Shown: positions 53,077 through 62,313, numbered from the stretch's first letter. The stretch is 64,000 nucleotides of DNA from a bacterium D16-36 (GCA_003611745.1 RAYF01000019.1:32735-96734), one strand, 5' to 3'. The notes: generated by a model from the letters alone, not told the origin. Made by a program: numbers and translations.

Positions 53077-54408
53077 TTATTTGGAGAAAAAATTATCAAC
53101 GCTTTTTTTGATATCAGCGTCCGGCATAGTTTTCAAAAGATATCTCTCCGGCTTTAATTCCATTACTTTCTGGACGCTCTCCCTGTCCCTCCTGCCAGTG
53201 AGGAACATAACCGGTATATTTGCCGTCTCTTTATCAGAACGGATCATTTCCAGAGCCTGCCTCCCGTTGCAGACGGGCATCTCATAGTCCAGCAGAATTA
53301 AATCCGGCCTGTTAATTGCCAGATTTTTAATTGCGGTTATACTGGAATCAGCTTCTATCACTTCGTAATTTTCTGATAACAGTTGTTTGATTCTGGTGCG
53401 CATAAACTCAGAATCATCCACTACAAGTACCTTCTTCTTCGGCACCACGTCCTCTTTTGCCAGATACTCCCTGATTGTCTGCATCGCACTGGAGTGGTCA
53501 ATCGTAAATTTGATTTTACTCTGATTGGAATCATATGTTGCAGCACAGAACGCAAAATATCCCGCCTCTGTGCTAAACAGAAGGCTGCACGGCGGCTGTG
53601 CACGTTCAAAGGATTTTGTCAGCTGCTCCTGCGTCAGCAGCGCCTCCTTTTCTACTTCATACAAATCAATAGATGGGAAACTTTCGCTGATGCGCTCTAT
53701 AAACTGCCTTGCAAGATAGCGGGCGATATTTATAACCATATCGTCCACCTTCTGATATTCGGAGTTCAATATTCCACTGACAATATTCAGCAGTATAGAC
53801 TCCTCAAATATCAGTGTAATCTCCCATTTTTCTTTTTTCTTACTGCGGTAAATCAGACGGCAGCAGATCTTCTTACCAAAATTTTCCCCAGCATACTGCT
53901 CGCTCAACAGCTTTGCCTTTAAATGGAATATATCCTGAATGAGCTGGATAATCGTCTGCTCCAGAGCATCCTTCTCCTTTTCATGGGGAAGGTTTGCCCA
54001 TTTACTCATGACTTTGCCGACTATGGCAAGATCCTCTGTCTGTGTATGCGAAACCATCCAGCCAATACATACGCCAAGAAAATGGCGCAGAGATTCTTCT
54101 GAATAATTTGCCTCTACCATTTCTCTTTCCAATGCAGGGAGAGTGCCAAAACGGAAATCGTCATGAAGACGTTTATGTATTTCATAATCAGCATAATCAA
54201 TAGACCGCATATATTCTTCTTCATGCTCAAAATGTTCCGTGGTATGGTTCTTTAAAAATTTTACCCCTTCCCGGCATGCAAATTCGCTTTTTTCTTTGGC
54301 TTCACTAATTTTAAGCAGCTTATTCATCGTGGAAAAAAGCACTTGATGCTCTTTGTCAATGGAGTCAACACCTAGATTTAAATTATCATTCCATATTACA
54401 TGATTCAT
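53077..54408 (-). CDS. Bacteriohemerythrin - CheX-like - receiver fusion
   Basis: A 443-residue signalling protein from ATG at 54408 (AAGGAGAG upstream). Residues 1-135 are a bacteriohemerythrin with the diiron ligands in DKEHQVLF, HTTEHFEHEEEYM, IHKRLHDDF and VSHTQTEDLAI. Residues about 175-310 resemble the chemotaxis phosphatase CheX (WEITLIFEESILLNIVSGILNSEYQKVDDM), though the phosphatase ExxN motif is not evident. Residues about 325-443 are a receiver with KKVLVVDDSEFMRTR, phospho-Asp in LILLDYEMPVCNGRQAL and K in RYLLKTMP. It could link oxygen or redox state to chemotaxis signalling. No kinase lies adjacent. Confidence 0.85.
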   Translation of the reverse strand: MNHVIWNDNLNLGVDSIDKEHQVLFSTMNKLLKISEAKEKSEFACREGVKFLKNHTTEHFEHEEEYMRSIDYADYEIHKRLHDDFRFGTLPALEREMVEANYSEESLRHFLGVCIGWMVSHTQTEDLAIVGKVMSKWANLPHEKEKDALEQTIIQLIQDIFHLKAKLLSEQYAGENFGKKICCRLIYRSKKKEKWEITLIFEESILLNIVSGILNSEYQKVDDMVINIARYLARQFIERISESFPSIDLYEVEKEALLTQEQLTKSFERAQPPCSLLFSTEAGYFAFCAATYDSNQSKIKFTIDHSSAMQTIREYLAKEDVVPKKKVLVVDDSEFMRTRIKQLLSENYEVIEADSSITAIKNLAINRPDLILLDYEMPVCNGRQALEMIRSDKETANIPVMFLTGRRDRESVQKVMELKPERYLLKTMPDADIKKSVDNFFSK

Positions 54409-54540
54409 TTTATATCTCTCCTTATCAATATAATATAAATTCCTTTTGTTATGTATGATAATAGGCTTGCCAGTAAAGCGACAATCCAATATTAAAATGA
54501 TACCACTTTTTACCTGCCTTGTCTATCTAATTCTTTTGCT

Positions 54541-54632
54541 TACCATGGAAATCAATTTTCAGTATATATTCATTACTGCCCCTATTAATTTGGTGCCATT
54601 TACAGACGATTGTTTTCTAAACAATTACTCCC
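54541..54632. repeat. Repeated 3' flank, copy 1 (with CGGAAATC-like motif)
   Basis: From TGGAAATCAATTTTCAG through ATATTCATTACTGC and CCATTTACAGACGAT to ACTCCCTGTTA, this stretch is matched, with small differences, at 63905-64000. It begins in the gap before the hemerythrin gene and ends inside the stop region of the FtsX-type permease gene. Confidence 0.75.
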
Positions 54633-56853
54633 TGTTACCCTTCAGGCTCTCAATCATATCCACCTTTTTTACCTGGCGGCGCAGAAGCCACAGGGAACCA
54701 AAATAGCAGTCCATCGTCAAAAGAATGGAGATAACATAGCTTTTCGGGGAAATATAAACATCCATCAGCATGACGCCATAGTCCATCATCAGCAAAAAGA
54801 ATGCGTGCGCCGCCACATAGGCAGGCGGTATAGAAAGCAGGATGCCTATGGGCAGCAGGATATGATGGGAACGCAGGACAATCCGGTTAATCCGCCTGTC
54901 ATCATAGCCTAACACCTTCAGCATGGAAATATTTCCGCGGCTCTCAGCCACAAGCATATTTATCGCCACATACACAGCAGCAATGCAGATGATGATGCCC
55001 AGAACAATGATAATCTTAAGCAGGAAATCCATCTGCCCTGCCATAGTCTTCACCTGGTCGGTAATGTCCGATTTGCGTATCTCCTGGGCAACTTTCGATT
55101 CAGGAACCGGAAGCGCCGTATCGCAGATGATACAATTAAATCCGTTTTCATCAAGACCCATAAGTTCCGCCGCCGACTTTCTGGATGTGATAATACTCTT
55201 CTGCACGTTGTTCTGAATCACGCCCGCTATTTTTATTTTGCCCTTCTCCATGGAAAGCGGGTTATAAACCGTTACCATATCCCCGACCTTCCACCCAAGC
55301 GTAAGCCCGGCAAGGCTCGTTATATAATAACCATCGCCTATGGAGACGGCGCCGCCATCCTTATCCTCTAAATTCAGGTATGGGTTATCTGCCGCTGTCC
55401 CAATCACCGATATGGAATTCCCGTCCCCATCTTCCATACCGGAAACCAGTAATGATTCTCCCCCATACGGATTTTCGGCCAGCAGTTCATTCAGGACATA
55501 CTGGTACTCATAGCTCCCAAGGGCATCTGCCGCCACACCGCCCATATAGTTTATGGAATCAAAAAAACCCTGCCCCAGCAGCATAATGAAACAGCCAAGG
55601 AATACACCTAGCAGCACTACAAAACTCCTTGCCGGATTCCCCAACAGGGAACGGACGGCAAACTTTTTACTAAAATGTATCCTTTTATCAGCCAAAAGCC
55701 GCCTGCCCTTTCTCCTGCCGCTGTCCGCATTGCCATTCAGCAGAAGGACCGTGTCTTTCTTCAGCAGCCGTCTGACGGACAGCAGCGCGGCGGCTACATA
55801 CAGCACAGTAGGAAGAAGGATGCCAAGTACCGCATCAAGCGGATTTAACTTACAGGTAATGCGCATCGGCTCATAATCCGCTAGGCCCATTTCCCCCAGA
55901 GGCTGTGCGGCGGCTGCGGAGACCACCGCCGTCAGGATTCCCCCAAGCAGTCCGGGAATGGCAGCAAATCCCGCATAATGCCGCATTAGCTGGCCCTTCC
56001 CATACCCAAGTGCCGATAGCGTGCCGATTATGCGCTGCTCCGACTTCACCTTGCGGCTGATAATGATACTAATTAACGCCACCGCAATCAAAGGCAGAAT
56101 GACAAGCAGCACATAAGACATCACGAGGAACATCTCTGCCTGCTGATCCACCATCAGGATACGGTTGTTTTCTGGTGCGGCACTGTAGGAACGCATATAA
56201 TATGTTTCGTGGATTTCTTTGCGGAAAGCCGCTGTATCTGAATTTTCACCGTACCGCACAAGATACTGGCAGCCCTCTGCATTTAATTTTTCAAAGGCAC
56301 TGTCAGTCATATAGCAGAGATAGAAGGTGGAAATATTTTTGTAGGAATCGTCCTCGTTTTCTAACATATACAGGTAATCCGGCCGCTGCATAAAACCGAC
56401 AACAGCATACTCTTTTCCGCCGATTTTCATATTGCTGCCAAGCCCGACACCATTTGCGTCTGCATATCCTTCCGAGATCACAATCTCATCCTCCCGGACT
56501 ACGTCCCGCCCCTCAGTAACCTCATACAAATCCACTTTTTTTGTACGCTCAAAAACACGGGCAGCCACATCGCCCGTTTCTATATTGATATACCGCTGCG
56601 CTTCCAGAACGATACCATATTTTTCCTCCAGATCAGACAATTCTTTGCCAGGAATCGGCATATAAGTGGAGAAATGTGCGTCCTCCAGCTTGTTCCGGGC
56701 GAAGAAGTCCTCTCCGAAATCCAGAATGGCGCTGCCTGCTATATTGAAAAGAAAATACAAAAGCAGCGTAACCACAGTAAGCACCGTAGCAGCAATATAA
56801 AATGAAAGATTTTCCCGGATACTGCGGGCATATCGTTTGCTTAACTTCATCAT
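54625..56853 (-). CDS. FtsX/MacB-type ABC transporter permease
   Basis: Large permease of 742 residues with the FtsX-like repeat: one N-terminal helix, a long outside domain (about 45-240), three helices (about 245-360), a second outside part (about 405-600) and three more helices. Typical wording: ALISIIISRKVKSEQRIIGTLSALGYGKGQLMRHY and MLVAESRGNISMLKVLGYDDRRINRIVLRSH. It ends in ESLKGNRE. It is the partner of the ATPase gene 15 bases upstream. Such systems export antimicrobial peptides or lipids or act in resistance and envelope functions; substrate unknown. No kinase is adjacent. Confidence 0.88.
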   Translation of the reverse strand: MMKLSKRYARSIRENLSFYIAATVLTVVTLLLYFLFNIAGSAILDFGEDFFARNKLEDAHFSTYMPIPGKELSDLEEKYGIVLEAQRYINIETGDVAARVFERTKKVDLYEVTEGRDVVREDEIVISEGYADANGVGLGSNMKIGGKEYAVVGFMQRPDYLYMLENEDDSYKNISTFYLCYMTDSAFEKLNAEGCQYLVRYGENSDTAAFRKEIHETYYMRSYSAAPENNRILMVDQQAEMFLVMSYVLLVILPLIAVALISIIISRKVKSEQRIIGTLSALGYGKGQLMRHYAGFAAIPGLLGGILTAVVSAAAAQPLGEMGLADYEPMRITCKLNPLDAVLGILLPTVLYVAAALLSVRRLLKKDTVLLLNGNADSGRRKGRRLLADKRIHFSKKFAVRSLLGNPARSFVVLLGVFLGCFIMLLGQGFFDSINYMGGVAADALGSYEYQYVLNELLAENPYGGESLLVSGMEDGDGNSISVIGTAADNPYLNLEDKDGGAVSIGDGYYITSLAGLTLGWKVGDMVTVYNPLSMEKGKIKIAGVIQNNVQKSIITSRKSAAELMGLDENGFNCIICDTALPVPESKVAQEIRKSDITDQVKTMAGQMDFLLKIIIVLGIIICIAAVYVAINMLVAESRGNISMLKVLGYDDRRINRIVLRSHHILLPIGILLSIPPAYVAAHAFFLLMMDYGVMLMDVYISPKSYVISILLTMDCYFGSLWLLRRQVKKVDMIESLKGNRE

Positions 56854-56868
56854 CCCCGTTCTCCCCCC

Positions 56869-57567
56869 TTACAATGACAGTTCTTTGGCAGGAATCTTCC
56901 CACTGTTTTCACTGTTTTCCACCACTTTTCCATCTTTTAACCGGACAATCCTGTCCGCCATGCCTGCAATAGCCTCATTGTGCGTGATAATGACAATGGT
57001 CGTGCCAAACTGCCGGTTCATCTGTTCCACAAATCTCAGCACCTGCTTTGAAGATTTTGTATCCAATGCACCTGTCAGTTCATCGCAGAGCAGGAGCCTT
57101 GGATTTTTAACCATCGCCCTCGCAATCGCTACCCTCTGCTGCTGCCCTCCGGACAGCTCTCTCGGAAAACGGCGGCGGTATTTCCCTATGTCCAGCGCCG
57201 AAAGCACTTCCTCCATATCTAACGGTTCTCTGGAAATGTCCGCCACCACTTCAATATTTTCTTCCACCGTCAGATCAGGGATCAGGTTATAGAACTGAAA
57301 AACAAAGCCCACATTCTCCTTCCGGTACACAGTCCGCTGGTCGCCAGATAACCCCGCCAGATTACGGCCTGCCACCGTCAATTCCCCACTGTCTAAGCTG
57401 TCAAGGCCGCCCAGCATATTGAGCAGCGTACTTTTCCCCGAACCGGATGGGCCAAGTATCACGCAGATTTTCCCCTCCTCAAGCTCCAATTCGGCATGGT
57501 CTAGGGCGTAAACCATAGCTTCCCCATCCCCATACTTTTTTACTGCATCTTTTATACGAATAAACAT
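56869..57567 (-). CDS. ABC transporter ATPase (LolD/MacB type)
   Basis: ATPase of 232 residues for the FtsX-type permease. Start MFIRIKDAVKKYGDGEAMVYALD at 57567 with AGGAGG upstream. Walker A GPSGSGKST, Q-loop FVFQFYNLIPDLTVEENIE, signature LSGGQQQRVAIARA, Walker B LLLCDELTGALD and switch ITHNEAI are complete. The upstream region has a near-consensus promoter and two palindromes, so a dedicated repressor is likely, though no regulator gene is next to it. Confidence 0.93.
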   Translation of the reverse strand: MFIRIKDAVKKYGDGEAMVYALDHAELELEEGKICVILGPSGSGKSTLLNMLGGLDSLDSGELTVAGRNLAGLSGDQRTVYRKENVGFVFQFYNLIPDLTVEENIEVVADISREPLDMEEVLSALDIGKYRRRFPRELSGGQQQRVAIARAMVKNPRLLLCDELTGALDTKSSKQVLRFVEQMNRQFGTTIVIITHNEAIAGMADRIVRLKDGKVVENSENSGKIPAKELSL

Positions 57568-57606
57568 CTTAAATTCCTCCTGCAAAACGATATTCCTTCA
57601 TGATAA

Positions 57607-57621
57607 GTTAGCAATGCTAAC
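57607..57621. promoter_or_regulatory. Palindromic operator, proximal
   Basis: GTTAGCAATGCTAAC, a perfect 7+7 palindrome around one base, between promoter and ATPase start. It shares GTTAG/CTAAC ends with the second site. Confidence 0.65.
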
Positions 57622-57647
57622 CCACATCTTCAAAATGCGGCCGCTTT

Positions 57648-57663
57648 GTTAGTTATAACTAAC
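57648..57663. promoter_or_regulatory. Palindromic operator, at transcription start
   Basis: GTTAGTTATAACTAAC, a perfect 16-bp palindrome just downstream of the -10 box. It would cover the first transcribed bases, as expected for a TetR- or MarR-type repressor site. Confidence 0.7.
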
Positions 57664-57672
57664 TTTATTTCA

Positions 57673-57702
57673 AGTATACCCCTTATCCTCTGCTTTTGTC
57701 AA
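57673..57702 (-). promoter_or_regulatory. Promoter of ABC ATPase/permease operon
   Basis: On the minus strand TTGACA (57697-57702) and TATACT (57673-57678) with an 18-base spacer, close to consensus. The operator at 57648-57663 follows directly. Confidence 0.8.
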
Positions 57703-57722
57703 CAGAAAAAACAATCTTCCCA

Positions 57723-57737
57723 CGGAAATCAATTTTT
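57723..57737. repeat. Dispersed CGGAAATCAATTTT motif, copy 4
   Basis: CGGAAATCAATTTTT in the gap between the ABC operon and pyrE. The remaining bases up to 57925 are AT-rich with no clear gene. Confidence 0.6.
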
Positions 57738-57925
57738 AACATATCTCCTCATTGCTTCACCAAACAAATATATTATTATGGAGAAAGAATATCCTTAGCC
57801 ACAACAAAGAAAAGGGCAAAGAAAGATTAAGAAAATATAATGGAATTGTGTGTACGGTTATGGTAAAATAACAGCATTGAACAATGAAACAAATTGAAAT
57901 ATAGTAAAAGTGGAAGGAGATTCAT

Positions 57926-58456
57926 ATGAAGAAAAATATTGCTCTGGAGATTTATAAGGAGGCTCATTTAGAAGGTAAATTCTTATTGCGCTCAGGTCAG
58001 TATTCAAATGAATATTTTGATAAGTATTTATTTGAAGCAAATCCAGAGTTGCTAAGAAAAATTGCAAAGGGAATGTGCGAACTGATACCGAAAGATATTC
58101 AAATTTTAGCAGGGCTTGAACTGGGAGGAATTCCCCTTGTAACGGCGATTAGTTTAGAGTCAGGGATTGAATGTGCTTTTGTTAGAAAAAAAGCAAAAGA
58201 GTATGGAACGTGTAAGTTTGCAGAGGGCGCACCGATTAGCGGGAGAAATATTTGTATTGTTGAGGATATAGTTACGACAGGGGGACAGATTATTAAAAGT
58301 GCTAAGATGTTGCGTGAAGCAGGTGCAAAAGTTGATTTTGTTCTTTGTGCTATTCAAAGAAAGGATGACGCAACGGAAATATTATCAAAAGAAGGGCTAA
58401 CATTAATTCCTTACATGACAATGGAATATATCAAAGAACAGATTGGAATATCATAA
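57926..58456 (+). CDS. pyrE: Orotate phosphoribosyltransferase
   Basis: Joins orotate and PRPP to form OMP in pyrimidine synthesis. AAGGAG lies nine bases before the ATG at 57926. The 176 residues show the flexible loop (FVRKKAKEYGTCKFAEGAPISGR) and PRPP motif ICIVEDIVTTGGQI, and FLLRSGQYSNEYFDKYLF near the start, typical of PyrE. It is a little short against the usual 200-210, of the compact type. Third codon positions are richer in A/T than those of the flanking genes, and no other pyr gene is present, so it may be a transferred or second copy. Confidence 0.85.
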   Translation: MKKNIALEIYKEAHLEGKFLLRSGQYSNEYFDKYLFEANPELLRKIAKGMCELIPKDIQILAGLELGGIPLVTAISLESGIECAFVRKKAKEYGTCKFAEGAPISGRNICIVEDIVTTGGQIIKSAKMLREAGAKVDFVLCAIQRKDDATEILSKEGLTLIPYMTMEYIKEQIGIS

Positions 58457-58519
58457 GAAATAGTTAGATAAAAATTTTTCCTTTCCTTGAATTTTTGCAG
58501 TTATGAAATTTTTTTCACT

Positions 58520-58564
58520 CGGCGGTTCTAAATAAGTGCCACTGGCATTTATTTAGAACCGCCG
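58520..58564. terminator. Strong hairpin terminator
   Basis: CGGCGGTTCTAAATAA (58520-58535) pairs with TTATTTAGAACCGCCG (58549-58564), with an inner TGCC/GGCA pair, between pyrE and convergent ribH. A T-rich run precedes it. Confidence 0.8.
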
Positions 58565-58587
58565 AAGCTTGCTACGAAGTATTTGAC

Positions 58588-59049
58588 TTAAAGTTGCTTG
58601 GCGAGATTAATCATCTCAATAGCCCCTAATGCGCAGTCATACCCTTTATTCCCTGCCTTTGTCCCGGCACGCTCTATCGCCTGTTCGATATTATCCGTCG
58701 TCACAACGCCAAACATTACCGGGATGCCAGCCTCAAGGCTGACTGCTGCAATCCCTTTGGAAACTTCCGCACATACATAGTCATAATGGCTTGTTGCACC
58801 ACGGATAACAGCGCCCAGACAGATAACCGCATCATATTTTCCAGACAGCGCAAGTTTTTTTGCCACCAGCGGAATCTCAAATGCCCCCGGAACCCATGCA
58901 AGTGTTATATCATCCTCTTTTACGCCATGGCGCACCAGCCCATCCTCTGCGCCGCTGATTAATTTTGATACAATAAACTCATTAAAACGCGCCCCTACAA
59001 TGGCAACTTTCGCCCCATCTGCTACAACATTTCCTTCTAATACTTTCAT
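58588..59049 (-). CDS. ribH: 6,7-dimethyl-8-ribityllumazine synthase
   Basis: Penultimate enzyme of riboflavin synthesis, self-assembling into a capsid-like shell. Start [25 protein letters not shown] at 59049 with GAGGA upstream; 153 residues. Motifs: [52 protein letters not shown] (catalytic His region) and [17 protein letters not shown]. It is the last gene of the riboflavin operon, separated by a 111-base leader containing the repeat element at 59055-59146. Confidence 0.96.
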   Translation of the reverse strand: MKVLEGNVVADGAKVAIVGARFNEFIVSKLISGAEDGLVRHGVKEDDITLAWVPGAFEIPLVAKKLALSGKYDAVICLGAVIRGATSHYDYVCAEVSKGIAAVSLEAGIPVMFGVVTTDNIEQAIERAGTKAGNKGYDCALGAIEMINLAKQL

Positions 59050-59054
59050 AATAA

Positions 59055-59146
59055 TCCTCATTTCTGCACACGTTCTTTGTGCATAACAAATTTGTGGCAA
59101 GTGTGCGCAGACACAAATTTGCGTGTGAAAAATGTATTTTTCACAC
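59055..59146 (-). repeat. Hairpin leader element, copy B
   Basis: On the minus strand: palindrome GTGTGAAAAAT/ATTTTTCACAC (59123-59146), a hairpin AAATTTGTG(TC)/(GC)CACAAATTT (59091-59120), then GTTATGCACA, and GCAGAAATGAGGA (59055-59067) as ribosome site of ribH. It combines features of copies A, C and D and is the most complete copy. Confidence 0.7.
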
Positions 59147-59160
59147 TACCTCCATTCTTT

Positions 59161-60363
59161 TTATAAATCTAAAATATGCCCCATTTTCTCCTTTTTTGTT
59201 TTCAGGTAAAACAAGTCATACTTCCCTGGCTCCATCTCTATCGGAACACGTTCCACAATCTCAAGGTTATAGCCGGCCAGGCCATAAACCTTCAATGGGT
59301 TATTTGTCATCAGGCGAAGCTCACGGATTCCCAAATCAACCAAAATCTGGGTTCCGATTGTATAATCCCTTGCATCCTCCGGAAATCCCAGCTCCAGATT
59401 CGCCTCTACCGTATCCCTTCCGTGATCCTGAAGCTCATAGGCACGGATTTTATTAATAAGGCCAATCCCGCGCCCCTCCTGACGCATATAGAGAAGAACC
59501 CCCCTGCCTTCCTTCGCAATCATTTTCATTGCGGCATCATACTGCTGCCCGCAGTCACATCTTGCAGAGCCAAGTGCATCCCCTGTCAGGCACTCCGAAT
59601 GCACACGGCACAGCACCGGCTTTCCATCCGTAATGTCCCCCTTGACCAGAGCGACATGGTGCTCCCCATTCAATTTATTTACATATCCATAAATCATAAA
59701 TTCACCATAACGCGTTGGCATCTTAGCCTTTGCCACGCACTCTACCAACACCTCATGCTCTTTACGGTACTGCACCAGATCGGCAATCCTCCCTATTTTT
59801 AAATGGTGCTTCTTTGCAAACCGGACTAATTCCGGTGTCCTCGCCATATAGCCATCATCGCGCATAATCTCACAGCAAAGACCGACCGGCTCAAGGCCCG
59901 CAAGCCTCACCAAATCCACGGTTGCCTCCGTATGCCCATTTCTCTCCAGAACCCCGCCCTTCTTTGCCTGCAACGGAAACATATGGCCAGGCGTCCTAAA
60001 GTCCTCCGGCTTCGCCTCCACAGCCACTGTCTTCATCGCTGTAACCGAACGCTCATACGCCGAAATCCCTGTCTCTGTATCCTTATAATCAATAGATACC
60101 GTAAATGCCGTACAGTGGTTATCCGTATTCACTTCGCACATCTGATGCAGCCCCAGCTTATCCGTATAACTCTCATCCATCGGCATACAGATGAGCCCCT
60201 TTGCATAAGAAGCCATAAAATTTACATTCTCCGTAGTTGCAAACTGCGCAGCACAGATTACATCCCCCTCATTCTCACGGTCTTCGTCGTCAATTAATAC
60301 AACGATTTTACCATTTCTAATCTCCTCAAGCAATTCATCTATTGAATTAAATTCATAATCCAC
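59161..60363 (-). CDS. ribBA: Bifunctional 3,4-DHBP synthase / GTP cyclohydrolase II
   Basis: Supplies both precursors for riboflavin. Start is GTG at 60363 ([18 protein letters not shown]), seven bases after AGGAGG. Residues 1-200 form the DHBP synthase with the acidic metal site in [11 protein letters not shown] and the block [17 protein letters not shown]. Residues about 205-400 form GTP cyclohydrolase II with zinc cysteines in [40 protein letters not shown] and [10 protein letters not shown]. Length 400 matches RibBA. Third gene of the operon. Confidence 0.96.
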   Translation of the reverse strand: MDYEFNSIDELLEEIRNGKIVVLIDDEDRENEGDVICAAQFATTENVNFMASYAKGLICMPMDESYTDKLGLHQMCEVNTDNHCTAFTVSIDYKDTETGISAYERSVTAMKTVAVEAKPEDFRTPGHMFPLQAKKGGVLERNGHTEATVDLVRLAGLEPVGLCCEIMRDDGYMARTPELVRFAKKHHLKIGRIADLVQYRKEHEVLVECVAKAKMPTRYGEFMIYGYVNKLNGEHHVALVKGDITDGKPVLCRVHSECLTGDALGSARCDCGQQYDAAMKMIAKEGRGVLLYMRQEGRGIGLINKIRAYELQDHGRDTVEANLELGFPEDARDYTIGTQILVDLGIRELRLMTNNPLKVYGLAGYNLEIVERVPIEMEPGKYDLFYLKTKKEKMGHILDL

Positions 60364-60458
60364 CTTCCTACCTCCTATCATCAAAGAACTATTGATAAAA
60401 TATTTATTACGCACTGCTCTCAGCGGCTCCTCTGGCTATTAAAATCCTCCAGCCCCAT

Positions 60459-60542
60459 TGCCATACAGTTCAGTACAGCCCTTAAAAGCCATTTCCCAAC
60501 TGCTATACAATTTAGTACCAGCCTTAAAAGCCATTTTCCAAC
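60459..60542. repeat. Tandem 42-bp direct repeat
   Basis: Two adjacent 42-bp units (60459-60500 and 60501-60542) share CTTAAAAGCCATTT and most other bases. The second contains the last codons of ribE (LENGF stop), so the ribE 3' end has been duplicated into the gap before ribBA. Confidence 0.8.
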
Positions 60543-61192
60543 AGAAAATCCATAGTAATAGAGCCCTTGCCCCCCGCTCCCTCATGAACGCCTGCTTCCC
60601 CTGAGTCTATATGCAGCAGCCGCTCCACATATTTTCCAATAATATCATTCTCCAGATTCACAATATCCCCCGGTTTTTTGCGAAGAAGCGTTGTCTCTGT
60701 GCCCGTATGCGGTATTACTGAAACTGCAAAGCTCTGCTCCCCCGCCTTTGCCACTGTCAGGCTGATTCCATCAATCGCGACAGAACCCTTTTCTACTATA
60801 TATTTTAAAATTTCCTGCCCTGCCCTAATCTCTATCCAGACAGCATTGTCCTCCTGTGCCATAGACAAAATAGTGCCCGTGCCGTCAATATGGCCTGCCA
60901 CGATATGGCCGCCAAACCTGCCGTCAGCTGCCATCGCCCGCTCTAGGTTCACAAGGCTGCCCCTTGTCAGGCTGCCAAGCGAGCTCCTGCGGAGGGTTTC
61001 TGCCATCACATCAGCCGTAAACCGCCCAGCCGCAATCCCGGTTACCGTCAGGCAGACTCCGTTTACCGCAATGCTGTCCCCTGTCCGGCTCCCCTCAAGC
61101 ACCTTATCCGCCTTCACCGTAAGGACTGCTGAATGGCTTCCTCTGGCAATTGAAACAATACTTCCCATCTCCTCGACAATTCCTGTAAACAT
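60524..61192 (-). CDS. ribE: Riboflavin synthase alpha subunit
   Basis: Dismutates two lumazines into riboflavin. The 222 residues hold two lumazine-binding beta-barrels in tandem: MFTGIVEEMGSIVSI with SIAVNGVCLTVTG, and GGHIVAGHIDGTG with SVAIDGISLTVAKAG. The C-terminus (MDFLLENGF) is duplicated downstream as a short tandem repeat. Second gene of the operon, 20 bases after ribD. Confidence 0.95.
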   Translation of the reverse strand: MFTGIVEEMGSIVSIARGSHSAVLTVKADKVLEGSRTGDSIAVNGVCLTVTGIAAGRFTADVMAETLRRSSLGSLTRGSLVNLERAMAADGRFGGHIVAGHIDGTGTILSMAQEDNAVWIEIRAGQEILKYIVEKGSVAIDGISLTVAKAGEQSFAVSVIPHTGTETTLLRKKPGDIVNLENDIIGKYVERLLHIDSGEAGVHEGAGGKGSITMDFLLENGF

Positions 61193-61212
61193 ATGAAGCC
61201 AACCCCCTGTCT

Positions 61213-62313
61213 TTAAGATTGTGGATGATTTGCCACTACATCATATTCCAGCAAAATATCCCTGCCAAAACACTGTATCTTCTGATTTTCCAGAAAATAA
61301 GCCCCATCCGGCTCTTTGGCCCCAATGCCGCTTACCGGTGTATACCTGCCGCTCCCCCCAAAAATCTTTGGTGCCAGATATGCCTGCACATGGTTTACAA
61401 TCCCGCTCTCCAGAGCATTCTGGTTCAGCGTGCCGCCGCCCTCCAGAAGAATACCGTCTATTTTCTGCTCACCAAGTTTTCGCATCAAATCCCGTAAATC
61501 TACCCTACCCTGTCTTTCTTTGGCAATCAGAACCTGCACGCCTGCCTCCCGTAAGGCATCCGCTTCTTCCTGCTTCTCCGATACAGCTGCAACTATTGTA
61601 GGAATCTCCTTTGCTGTCCTGACAATATTAGAATCAAGCGGAATACGGAGGCTGCTGTCACAAATAATGCGGACAGGGTTCCTGCCCCCCGGAATGCGGC
61701 AGGTCAGGCTTGGATTATCATTGATCACCGTCTGCACCCCCACCATAATGCCCCTCAACGCGTTTCTGGTCTCCTGCACATGGCTGCGTGCCTCCCCGCC
61801 AGTAATCCACTGGCTCTTTCCTGTATCACATGCCGTCTTCCCATCCATTGTCATAGCATATTTCATCACAACATAAGGCGTCTTTGTAGTGATAAAATGA
61901 AAAAACATCGGATTTAAGGCATCACACTCCTCTTTCATAAACTGCGTTTCCACCTTGATACCAGCATCCTGCAGCTGCCTGATTCCCTTCCCAGCCACCA
62001 GCTCATTTGGATCATCAGAACCTACATACACTTTAGAAATCCCATGCTCTATAATCGCCTGCGTGCAAGGCGGCTGCTTCCCGTAATGGCAGCATGGCTC
62101 CAGCGTCACATACATCGCAGCCCCCTCTGCATCCTCCGTCAAATTCGAAAAAGCATGGCGTTCCGCGTGAAGGCCGCCATACCCGGCATGGTAACCTTCC
62201 CCGATAATCCTGCCATCCTTCACAATCACCGCACCCACTAAGGGATTGGGATTTACCTTCCCAATTCCTTTTTTGGCCAACTCAATTGCCCGAAGCATAT
62301 ATTCCCTGTCCAA
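61213..62313 (-). CDS. ribD: Bifunctional riboflavin deaminase/reductase
   Basis: Carries out deamination and side-chain reduction in riboflavin synthesis. TTG at 62313 is preferred as start because GGAGG sits seven bases before it; an ATG six bases earlier nearly touches the ribosome site. Residues 1-145 are the cytidine-deaminase-like domain (GYHAGYGGLHAERHAF, EPCCHYGKQPPCTQAI zinc ligands). Residues about 148-365 are the reductase (PYVVMKYAMTMDGKTAC, GGRNPVRIICDSSLRIPLDS, ILLEGGGTLNQNAL). First gene of the operon, under the FMN riboswitch. Confidence 0.96.
   Translation of the reverse strand: MDREYMLRAIELAKKGIGKVNPNPLVGAVIVKDGRIIGEGYHAGYGGLHAERHAFSNLTEDAEGAAMYVTLEPCCHYGKQPPCTQAIIEHGISKVYVGSDDPNELVAGKGIRQLQDAGIKVETQFMKEECDALNPMFFHFITTKTPYVVMKYAMTMDGKTACDTGKSQWITGGEARSHVQETRNALRGIMVGVQTVINDNPSLTCRIPGGRNPVRIICDSSLRIPLDSNIVRTAKEIPTIVAAVSEKQEEADALREAGVQVLIAKERQGRVDLRDLMRKLGEQKIDGILLEGGGTLNQNALESGIVNHVQAYLAPKIFGGSGRYTPVSGIGAKEPDGAYFLENQKIQCFGRDILLEYDVVANHPQS

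Noticed and set aside
60459..60542. CRISPR-like array
   Set aside because: Only two adjacent units without spacers, one coding for the ribE end; a simple tandem duplication.
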